A DNA stretch of 64,000 bases from an uncultured Acidobacteriaceae bacterium (GTDB taxonomy: Bacteria > Acidobacteriota > Terriglobia > Terriglobales > Acidobacteriaceae). The notes beneath the pieces are model-generated. The model worked only from the letters and a program-made list of their open reading frames with translations, ran no database searches and was not told the origin of the DNA. The stretch's first letter is position 1; every line of letters starts with the position of its first letter. The translations under genes were made by a program, and so were the position numbers. The stretch spans positions 124,001 to 188,000 of the forward strand of contig CALFMO010000006.1 of NCBI GenBank assembly GCA_937879855.1, written 5' to 3'. Shown here piece by piece: positions 50,660 through 59,400 of this stretch.

Positions 50660-52195
50660 TTAGGATAAGAAAGCTGCCACAGCATCACTCCAGATTTGGC
50701 GAAACCGCCTCATTATCTCACGGACTCTTGGCCCATTTACGAGGCATTCCGCTCTAGCACACGAAATGAGCAGCAGCAGCACGTACTGGAGTGCTTCCTG
50801 TCGGCCTCCGGCAGTGTTGGCCGAAGCCAGTTGCCGATATGCGCTGGAATAGAAGGGATGGCATTCGTTTATATTCAGCGATAGCAGCCCGTCGCGCAGT
50901 TGGGCTGAAAAGAACAGGTTGTGCTCTTCGGGGTTGTGGGTGACTGCGAACCGTAATCCATGGACTCCGTCGTTGCGCTTCCTCAGCAGCTTCAGTCCAG
51001 GCAGTTTGTCGTTGGGGGTTGAACTCTCTCGCAGCGACCGCGGGGGTTCAAGCAGGTGGTCCCTTGTCTGCAGACGGTTTAACGTGCGGCTGCGTATGCC
51101 TTCTCCCTTAATGCTCATGAATTTGTTGCGGACACGACTGTTAAGTTCACGAGCAATCCGCTCAATTTCCGGTGTGAGAATCGACGAGAGCAGTTGAGTG
51201 GGATTGATCTTTTGCTTGCTGTGCGTCACCCCAAAGAGTTCATCCAACTCCGGAGTAAAGGCCACTTCGCATCGCCACCAGTCATCGTAGTTCTCTTTGC
51301 GCTTTGTGCCCATAAAATACCAGCCATAGTCGATTTCTCTGCCAGCCCGAACAATCGACACGCCTGCATTTTTCGCGATGCCGAGATCGTTTTTCTTCTC
51401 ATTCGAAAAATGGTGCCACTTTTTAATAGGTAGTTCGGAGAACCGAACCAGAACGACGGAGACCGACGCGCGGGACTTAACAAATGCTGGCACCCGAAGT
51501 TTGTATTCGAGTGGGGGACCATAAAGCTTCGCGCCCGAAAGGTTACCATCTGGTGCGAGGAAGAGCGGATCAAACGGCCGGACTTGGATTCCATTGACCT
51601 TGATCAACCGACCGTCGTGGATGGCCTGGCGGAAGATGCGCCCGAAGTCAGCCAGGAGCTTGAGTTGGAGAGTCTGGATATTATCGCAATCAAGCCGATC
51701 GCACTTGCTGAGGACTACGACGGTACCGCTCCGAGTGCGCGGGCGGATCGAGACCTGAGCGATTCGTGGCGTCGGCACTGTGCGCATTGAATTCGTCGCT
51801 ATTTCGTCCACATCCAAGTAACTGCTCCAGACTCGCGATGAATCGGTCCAGGTGTACACCTCCAGCCGCCGCGCCTGGCTCAGCCCCCCGTTTGGCAGCC
51901 CCATGCCATAGCGCCCCGTCGCCACTCGCGAACCGAACCGCGTGGTACCGCCGAACTGAAGGGCAAGCCGCAGCACTGCCGGCGTCATGCCGGTCCCATC
52001 ATCCGTAACTCGGATAATCGATTTATTGGTTGCGGTGGTACTTACCGAATGCTCAATGGTGACGTTGACGTGTTTCGCGGATGCCTCCAGGGCATTGTCA
52101 ACGAGTTCGGCAATGGCCGAACCGGTGTTTTTATAGCCGGTGTCTCTAGTAGCTTCGATGAATGACTGTAGGGCAACTATGGGAAAAGCGTTCAT
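50660..52195 (-). CDS. GHKL (MORC/Hsp90-like) ATPase
   Basis: 511 residues. The Bergerat ATP fold is complete: N-box 'TGSAIAELVDNALEASA' (Glu30, Asn34), G1 'DDGTGM' (65-70), G2 'GRYGMGLPNG' (94-103). The following S5-like part includes 'VSIVRAGREIDYGWYFMG...WWRCEVAFTPELDELFGVTHSKQKINP', a layout typical of MORC/MutL-type GHKL proteins with a transducer domain. Residues 350-511 are unassigned. The start ATG 52195 has GGAGG seven bases upstream. It is the first gene of a leftward pair with the DruA-type gene and diverges from the helicase operon. Confidence 0.88.
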   Translation of the reverse strand: MNAFPIVALQSFIEATRDTGYKNTGSAIAELVDNALEASAKHVNVTIEHSVSTTATNKSIIRVTDDGTGMTPAVLRLALQFGGTTRFGSRVATGRYGMGLPNGGLSQARRLEVYTWTDSSRVWSSYLDVDEIATNSMRTVPTPRIAQVSIRPRTRSGTVVVLSKCDRLDCDNIQTLQLKLLADFGRIFRQAIHDGRLIKVNGIQVRPFDPLFLAPDGNLSGAKLYGPPLEYKLRVPAFVKSRASVSVVLVRFSELPIKKWHHFSNEKKNDLGIAKNAGVSIVRAGREIDYGWYFMGTKRKENYDDWWRCEVAFTPELDELFGVTHSKQKINPTQLLSSILTPEIERIARELNSRVRNKFMSIKGEGIRSRTLNRLQTRDHLLEPPRSLRESSTPNDKLPGLKLLRKRNDGVHGLRFAVTHNPEEHNLFFSAQLRDGLLSLNINECHPFYSSAYRQLASANTAGGRQEALQYVLLLLISCARAECLVNGPRVREIMRRFRQIWSDAVAAFLS

Positions 52196-52235
52196 TGGGC
52201 CTCCAAGCGGCAGGGCAAACCAGCTTCGTATGAGA

Positions 52236-52308
52236 CGTAATTGGATGTTACGAAAAGCACCAAATATTAGACGTAACTCTTGACATCAGAAGGGTTTGGC
52301 ACCAGAAT
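52236..52308. promoter_or_regulatory. Divergent promoter/operator region of the defence island
   Basis: TTGACA (52280-52285), a 17-base spacer and CAGAAT (52303-52308) form a rightward promoter. Upstream, CGTAA-N7-TTACG (52236-52252) is an inverted repeat, and AGACGTAA occurs twice (52233-52240 and 52269-52276); the second copy abuts the -35. This suggests one regulator acting on both divergent units. Confidence 0.5.
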
Positions 52309-52454
52309 TCCTATTCCCCCTTGGCGAATTTTTGGCTGAACGGAAGTAGAATCTGGATGTCTAGCTACGTGTCTGCCTTGGGGGCGTACAGTCCCCAATT
52401 AAAATTCACGGTCATCAAGTGTCTTGGACACATCGCCGAATATTGCGGGGTGCG

Positions 52455-55361
52455 ATGACCCTTAATGATTGGCAGCGAAAGCTGGGGTCGCATTTTTCCG
52501 AACTGCAGCAGCTTCGCCTCAATCACCCGAGCGCGAACCCAATCCTCTATGCTCTGGAACACGACCTAACCGAAGTCGAGGTCGCCGAACTCCGCCAACA
52601 AATCCATGAATGGTTGAAGTATTCGGGCCCTGAGCATCGCCATTTTTTGGCGTGGGCTGTCTATTCGGCTGAGATTGGGTACCAATACTCCGGCGAAGAA
52701 TATTGGACGACATTTTGTCGGCTTACGCCAGCCTGGCAGGACTCTCAAAACAACCGAGATCACATTAGAAGTGCCTTCGAGGAATTTCACCGGAAGTTCG
52801 GCGCCACGAAACCACAAGGGCCATGGGCGGAACAGTTCACAATTATTTGTTGGCCGATTACACACGCGATCCTGCCCAAGGACCTTCAACGGGAACTCGC
52901 CTACGTACTCTACGAACTACGCGGTTCCTTTACGCCGCAGCTCTTGCATAGTCCCGAGTTGCTCGGCCAGCGAATTGAGGGCGCCGCACTGAACTCAGGA
53001 TCGCGATTTCGCAAATTCGCCGAAAACCGTGTTTTGGCAGGTCAAATTGCCACCGCTCTGCTTCTGAGCGAAGAAGACAAAGAAGAAGCTCTCATCCTGC
53101 CCTCAACTTTGGATCGGATTGCAGCCGATCTGGACAAAAACCAACGTTCCAAAGACTGGCTCGGAGATGCCCGGCGAAGGGCCAATCAGATTCGATTCCG
53201 CGGGTTCTCGCGCTCGACCGACGATGATCCGACGGAACTCGTTTCAGCAACTGGCAGCATTCTGACCCCGCTGCAGAAAGAGATCCTTGAACTTGGCCTG
53301 GAACCCAAACTTTTCCTCAGAAGAACGGGACCGGACACCTGGGCCGTCCAGCTTGAACTGCCAGACCTAACTTCGCTAATTCAACGATTTCCTGGCCTGC
53401 GGGCAGTCGTTGCCGGCCAAAGATGCACGATCGCCGGAACCGAACGAACCCCTCTTCATCCAGGGACTCTTCTCTATGGTCGGCAAGTCGTCGCACTTGG
53501 CCGGTGGCCATCATCCGGAGAACTGCTTCTCAATTTTGAAGGTTTTGACCCAAACCTAAAGTATTTGCTGACGATGGAATGTCTTCTCCGGCCCGGCCCC
53601 CGGTGGCTTTTCAAGGTAAGCTCCGATGGTGCAACCGCGGCACACGTCAAGACAGGGATTGTTCAACCTGGTTGTTCCTACGTATTGATCAGCCGCAACT
53701 CATCGGATTTGAGATCGCCGACTCTCCATTGCGCAATCGCTGCCGTGAGTTGCGAAGGGATTTCTGCCACACGCCTTGATGTTCCCGACGTCCTATCAAA
53801 AATTTATGTCGACGAACTGCGGGATCTGTCTCTTGCAACGGCGAGCGAGGTACAGGTTGCGCCGGTGGGCCTACCCGCAGCAAAGTGGGACGACCTTGGG
53901 ACAGCAGAATGGCTTTCGACATATCAGCCCATCATTAAAATCTCGGCCGATTTTGAGGCGCAGGGAGTGCTGTTGAACCTGGTTGGACCCTCGCCAGCCA
54001 AACTTGAACTTAATGGCATAACAACCTGGCCTCTCCTGATTGATTTAGGAGAGTTGAATTCAGGCGTTTACAACCTTCACGTCGTGGTGCAACGCCCTGG
54101 ACATTCAAATCACATTTTCGGCCGCTTGCAGTTCACGGTTCGCGAGCCTATGGCCTGGACCGGCTCGATCCCCTCTGCGACGCCATTTTCGGTGAGGGTC
54201 TCACCCGCGGCGCCAAGCCTGGAGGAGATATGGGAGAAACAGGCTACGGTGGAACTGCTCGGTCCTTCCGACCGACGAGTTGAGGCAGAAATCAAGTTTT
54301 ACTCAAGTTCGTCGGCTGAGGCAATTCTTGCGCGGACCATTGGATCCATAGTGCTCCCTTGTCCACAATCCCACTGGTCGGACCTCTGGAGCGCGATGAC
54401 CAGCGACAGAAAGATTCAGAATACCTACGATGCGAGCACCGAATGCGAACTGATCTTCCATTGCGAGGAACTGGGCAGATTTGCTTTGCGAGCCTGTCGC
54501 GAATCAAGCCCGGTCCGGTGGATCGTAAAACAGGAGAACAATGGATATTTCCTGAAGCTGGCACTGCTGGATGATCAGACGGAAACATCTCTGGAGCACT
54601 ACTCATTTCGATCACCTGCCGAATCTAGTCCCATGTCCGCGGATCTGATAACCGGCTTCCGTGTTGCGGAGGGCGGCGGCCTCTTTGCCGCGATCACGGA
54701 AAAATACAGAACGGCGATCATCGTTCCCCCGGCTATCCACTCACTCAAATGGCTGTCGGCGGTTGTTTTGATTCCTCAGGCCACACCATCGGAAGCAGCC
54801 CTCGATCAACATCTTCGCGCGCTTGAGCTTTGGGCTACTGCGCGGGCAGCCGGCAGCCCTTTCGCTGCGGAGCGTAAGGCCGCGGCAGTGTCCGCACTTT
54901 TGCACGAAATCGTAAGAGTGCTTTGCGGGAAGGAGTGGTCACACTTTGAGCAGGAGTACTCGCGTGGCGCAATCGCGATCACAGACCTAAAGAACTTTAT
55001 CTCGCCTGCAACGCACAATCCCATAGGGCGCGAAATTGTTCTCCAGCAACAACAGCTGAAAGCGGCGGCTCCGAATGAAATTGTCGAATCCGTTTATCAA
55101 CTGGTCTGTTCCTTCCTGAACCTGCCAGCTTTCTCAGGCGGACCGAACCATGGAGCGAATCGGCAACAATGGGCAACAGAATTTGTTTATCGGCTGTTCA
55201 GCGCTCCTGCCTCGGCACGGGGTTGGGCAAATCAGGACCTCACGGTCGTATTCGGCTACCTTCTGAAAAATCCGATCCTGTGCCGGATTGGAAGATTTGC
55301 AGCACTGCTTTCGAGGGCAGAGCATGTCGGCAGTGTTCAGGCAAAGGCGGTGACGTTGTGA
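52455..55361 (+). CDS. Large island protein of unknown family (968 residues)
   Basis: Not recognised. Residues 1-190 are helical and Trp/Tyr-rich ('WLKYSGPEHRHFLAWAVYSAEIGYQYSGEEYWTTFCRL', 'ICWPITHAILPKDLQRELAYVLYEL'). The middle (about 280-640) is beta-rich with an Ig-like stretch ('GVLLNLVGPSPAKLELNGITTWPLLIDLGELNSGVYNLHVVV'). The C-terminal 200 residues are helical again. No signal peptide, membrane helix or nucleotide motif. ATG 52455 is chosen over an in-frame upstream codon at 52419. It is the first gene of the rightward operon; its stop overlaps the next start (GTGA), so it is probably a structural or targeting subunit of the helicase complex. Confidence 0.75.
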   Translation: MTLNDWQRKLGSHFSELQQLRLNHPSANPILYALEHDLTEVEVAELRQQIHEWLKYSGPEHRHFLAWAVYSAEIGYQYSGEEYWTTFCRLTPAWQDSQNNRDHIRSAFEEFHRKFGATKPQGPWAEQFTIICWPITHAILPKDLQRELAYVLYELRGSFTPQLLHSPELLGQRIEGAALNSGSRFRKFAENRVLAGQIATALLLSEEDKEEALILPSTLDRIAADLDKNQRSKDWLGDARRRANQIRFRGFSRSTDDDPTELVSATGSILTPLQKEILELGLEPKLFLRRTGPDTWAVQLELPDLTSLIQRFPGLRAVVAGQRCTIAGTERTPLHPGTLLYGRQVVALGRWPSSGELLLNFEGFDPNLKYLLTMECLLRPGPRWLFKVSSDGATAAHVKTGIVQPGCSYVLISRNSSDLRSPTLHCAIAAVSCEGISATRLDVPDVLSKIYVDELRDLSLATASEVQVAPVGLPAAKWDDLGTAEWLSTYQPIIKISADFEAQGVLLNLVGPSPAKLELNGITTWPLLIDLGELNSGVYNLHVVVQRPGHSNHIFGRLQFTVREPMAWTGSIPSATPFSVRVSPAAPSLEEIWEKQATVELLGPSDRRVEAEIKFYSSSSAEAILARTIGSIVLPCPQSHWSDLWSAMTSDRKIQNTYDASTECELIFHCEELGRFALRACRESSPVRWIVKQENNGYFLKLALLDDQTETSLEHYSFRSPAESSPMSADLITGFRVAEGGGLFAAITEKYRTAIIVPPAIHSLKWLSAVVLIPQATPSEAALDQHLRALELWATARAAGSPFAAERKAAAVSALLHEIVRVLCGKEWSHFEQEYSRGAIAITDLKNFISPATHNPIGREIVLQQQQLKAAAPNEIVESVYQLVCSFLNLPAFSGGPNHGANRQQWATEFVYRLFSAPASARGWANQDLTVVFGYLLKNPILCRIGRFAALLSRAEHVGSVQAKAVTL

Positions 55362-56419
55362 AAGTGGTATCCATAAAGGATGTCGAAGCCGTGACTGTTT
55401 CTTGTCTCGGGTTCAATGTCGACTCCGCCGATCTTCTCACTCCCGAGGTGCTCGCCGCACTCGTCAGAAAAACCGCTTCCTTCGAATGTCCCTGCGCGCC
55501 AGCGATGCTCGCAAAATCCGTCTCCCGACTCCTTGAACCGATTTGTCCTGGTGACAATCTCAAGGACACTGTGCGCGGGACCATCAATTCGGTCACGTCC
55601 TATGGGGATTTGGTTGAGACGCACGAATTAAGCGATACCGCGTCGAACTTCCTTCTATATCTGGCTGCGCCCAGCTTTCTCCAGGTCTCGGATACGCTCT
55701 TCCTTCTTTTTGGAGTGACGGCTGACGGTGAAGACATGACTCCTCCTGATCTGCGTCAAAAGGTTGAACCAGTCATGTACAGCCGCAGATTGGCAGTCCC
55801 GGACCCGAAGGAGTGCCGCGATACATTGCTGCAAGCGGGATTCGAATCCCTGAATCTGGACTCCTGGCTGCGGTGCCCGCCTCGTCGGCTACCTTCCGAG
55901 TTGATCGCACTCTATGACGACGCTTTGTCGAAGTCGGGTCCTCCGGGCGTTCCGGAAGATGTCATTCTGATAGACCCGAATCAGCCAGTGAACTATTACA
56001 GGGGGCGATGGACGAAGCTGAAGAAGCAGACCGGAAGGTTCATAGCCCGGCGGTCGCAGACATATGGCGCGCAGTTGTGGTGTTACCTCGAAGTCAGCAA
56101 TGGACTTGTCACCCGGCTGTTGGATTTTCCGCTATTCGAAACCCACTGGCGCGCCTTCGACGAGGCATGGCACCTTTTGCAAGCGATGGACGCCGCCTCG
56201 GGCCATCCACAAGGTTTTCGCGTTAGGAAAACAAGTCAGAAAGGCATGGCAGCGATGGATTTATTTTCTCCAGTCCCAACTTGGGCGACGCGCCGGTGGG
56301 ATGCTGTCGGTCTCAGGACAATGCCCAATTCTTCATTGATGTCATACATATTTCCTGAAGCACAGATCGATACTGAGTGCGGGTTTGCCGCCGAAAGGGT
56401 GTGGCTTAAACGCCTATGA
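55358..56419 (+). CDS. Island protein of unknown family (353 residues)
   Basis: Starts at GTG 55358, inside the stop of the preceding gene, and ends in an ATGA overlap with the helicase gene, so all three are translationally coupled. No catalytic motif was recognised. Notable segments are 'TASFECPCAPAMLAKSVSRLLEPIC', 'GLVTRLLDFPLFETHWRAFDEAWHLLQAMDAASG' and a mid-region 'VNYYRGRWTKLKKQTGRF' of basic character. It seems soluble and mixed alpha/beta. The tight coupling and stable position suggest a stoichiometric partner of the helicase. Confidence 0.75.
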   Translation: MKVVSIKDVEAVTVSCLGFNVDSADLLTPEVLAALVRKTASFECPCAPAMLAKSVSRLLEPICPGDNLKDTVRGTINSVTSYGDLVETHELSDTASNFLLYLAAPSFLQVSDTLFLLFGVTADGEDMTPPDLRQKVEPVMYSRRLAVPDPKECRDTLLQAGFESLNLDSWLRCPPRRLPSELIALYDDALSKSGPPGVPEDVILIDPNQPVNYYRGRWTKLKKQTGRFIARRSQTYGAQLWCYLEVSNGLVTRLLDFPLFETHWRAFDEAWHLLQAMDAASGHPQGFRVRKTSQKGMAAMDLFSPVPTWATRRWDAVGLRTMPNSSLMSYIFPEAQIDTECGFAAERVWLKRL

Positions 56420-59400
56420 CCTATGATGTCCAGACGAAATTCGCCACGATAGATCAGACCGTGATGCAACTTCATGCCGCGCTTCAGGAATACATCGAAG
56501 CTGCTTACCACATCTCTGATCCGCAAATGGTAAAGGAGAGAGCGGCACTTCTCTCAGAGCCAGGCGTGATCCACCAGCGCCCGTACCTCGAAAGCACTCC
56601 CCGATATGTAGCAGGCCCAAAATATTCCGACATTCAAGGTCTTGATGCCGCTGTCTCATCCTTATTCACTGCGCTTTCGAAACCGGGCGGGGCAAAACCA
56701 ATTCTCTACAACCCTCCCTATCTTCATCAGGCGGAGGCCATCGAGGGGATACTCGTCCAGAACAAAAGCCTGATGATCATGACTGGCACTGGGTCAGGAA
56801 AAACAGAAAGTTTTCTCCTGCCCATCCTGGGAAAACTGGCGCTTGAAGCCGCGCACCAACCGAGTTCATTTGCTAATCACTCCGCTGTGCGGGCGATGAT
56901 CCTGTATCCAATGAATGCGCTCGTAAATGATCAACTCGGGCGTCTGAGGCTGTTGTTCGGAAACGGCCAGCTGAGCAAGCAATTTGAGTCGTGGACTGGG
57001 CGTCCAATTCGCTTTGCTCGCTATACGAGCCGAACGCTCTATCCGGGAGTTCGAGATCCCAAAAAGGACGCCGACCGTCTCTCTCCTATCGGCAAATACT
57101 ACGTCAAACATCTTCAGGACTCCCTTGATCCATCATCACCCAATCACGCTTCTTCCAAGGTGCTGGTAGAAGAACTGAAGAGTCGTGGCAAATGGCCGGC
57201 TAAGCCCGACTTCCTGACCTGGTATGGAAAACCAAGCAGCAGATGGCAAGACAGCAAAACGAAAGCGTTCAAGCGTTGCGTGACTCTTCCTCACGACCAG
57301 GAGTTGTTCACCCGGCATGAGGTACAGTCTGCCCCTCCCGATGTTCTCGTCACAAATTACTCCATGCTGGAGTACATGCTCATGCGACCGCTCGAACGGC
57401 CGATCTTTGACCACACACGCGAGTGGCTGAGCGCAAATCCAAAGGAATCATTTTTACTTGTTATCGATGAGGCCCACTTGTACCGCGGCGCCCAGGGTTC
57501 CGAAGTCGCATTGCTTATCCGGAGACTGCGGCAACGGCTAGGGATTGAAGCTCATCGGCTTCAGGTCATTTGCACTACAGCAAGTTTTCACAAACATGAA
57601 TATGCCCCGTTTTTCGGCGCTCAACTCACGGGCAAACATGCCGACGAGTTTCGCCCGATCAAGGGAGATCTGGATTTACGAAAACCCGCGCACGTGGCGA
57701 CCCAGGCAGATGCGGAGCTTCTGGCTGGCTTGGATCTGACAAAGCTCGATTCAGAATTTGCCTGCGACCGCGACGATGTGCTCTCAGCGTTCTGTCATGC
57801 CCACGGAAAAGCCTTCGATTCCGCTCAATGGCAGCTCTCACTTTTCGAAGCTTTGTCTGGCTATCCGCCGTTGAACCTGCTTGTGAATCAGACGATGAAA
57901 CAGGCTCTGCCTGTGAAAGGCTTAGGTGGGGAAATATTTAAGGACTCCACTTCTCATGTCGCTGCAAGAGCGTTGACCGCGCTCACCCGGCTGGGCAGCT
58001 TGGCTCGGCGTGCTTTGCATGAGCCTGGGTTGCTCCCCTGCCGTGTCCACTCCTTTTACCGCGGTCTGCCCGGCCTTTGGGTGTGCATGGACCAGAATTG
58101 CTCGGCCGCTGAAAAAGTGGCGACTCGGCCTGTGGGTCGTATGTTCGCGCAACCAAGAGATCTATGCGATTGTGGCTCGCGAGTTCTCGAACTGTACACA
58201 TGCCGCAATTGCGGTACAGCGTATGCACGTGCCTATACCGACGACGTTCAGGTCCCGACCTTTCTGTGGGGGGAGGCCGGAACCATTATCAGATCTGCTA
58301 GCGGAGAAAAGAAGGAGCTTGAGCCTATTGATCTGCTCCTGGAAGAGCCGGTTTTTGGCCTTGTCGAGCCGGCGGGCTACGATTTGGTCACGGGCAGACT
58401 CAACCCCAAGAACCCGAGCGCTCGCGTGCGAACCGTATTTCTCCGAAAAGACCGCTCGATACCCTACAAGGACGACGCTGACCAGGGCGCAAAAGTCGAT
58501 TCCAAGCCTGGCGAGTTCAAACCTTGCGCCGTCTGTGGCCAGACGGCCTCATTTGGAAGAAGTTCGGTACAGGACCATCAAACAAAAGGTGACCAGCCGT
58601 TCCAGGCCCTGATTACAAAGCAACTGCAAATTCAGCCTCCCAGCAATGTACCTGCAACTCGTCTCGCCCCGCTTCGCGGTCGCAAGGTGTTGATTTTTTC
58701 CGACTCCCGTCAAACCGCAGCGCGGCTGGCGCCGAATCTTCAGAAATACTCGACTCAAGATGCACTCAGGCCGCTTATTTGCGTTGGATATCGAGTACTG
58801 CAGGAACAAGCATCGATTCGAAAACTACTCTCCCTGCAAGATCTTTACCTCGCAGTGCTCATCAGTTCCAAGCAGTTGGAGGTACGGCTGAGACCGGAAC
58901 TCCGCGCGGGTGAGGACTTTACTGAAGACGTGACGGTTGAGCAAGCGCTCAAGCAGGGCGCTCTCGCGGATTCGGAAAAGATGCTGGAATTGTTTACGGA
59001 GGTTGGCCGGTCCACTCCTCCGGAGTCGTTGCTTGCCTCCATTATTGACACGCTTTTTCATCGCTACTACGGAATGGAAGCGCTTGCCCTTGCTTCAATC
59101 GTCGAACGCGAGAAGTTTTCCGAAAAAATAGTGGGCCTTCCGGCACTTCCTGAAGTTGCCGAATCCGCAGAACAGAAAATGGCCATCGCACGCATTTGGC
59201 TGCGACAGTGGCAAAAAAATGGTTTCCTGCTGAATGGGATGCCGCAGGCCTGGCGCCAGATACGGATCAAGCCCCACACTGGTACCTTCTCTGGGATGCG
59301 ATCGGTGTTGCCGACGAAACCGGCCCGGACCGAGTTCGATAAGAATTGGCTGCCCAAGCTACGCGAATGGTTCTGCAATCCGATTCCCGGAGGCAGATTC

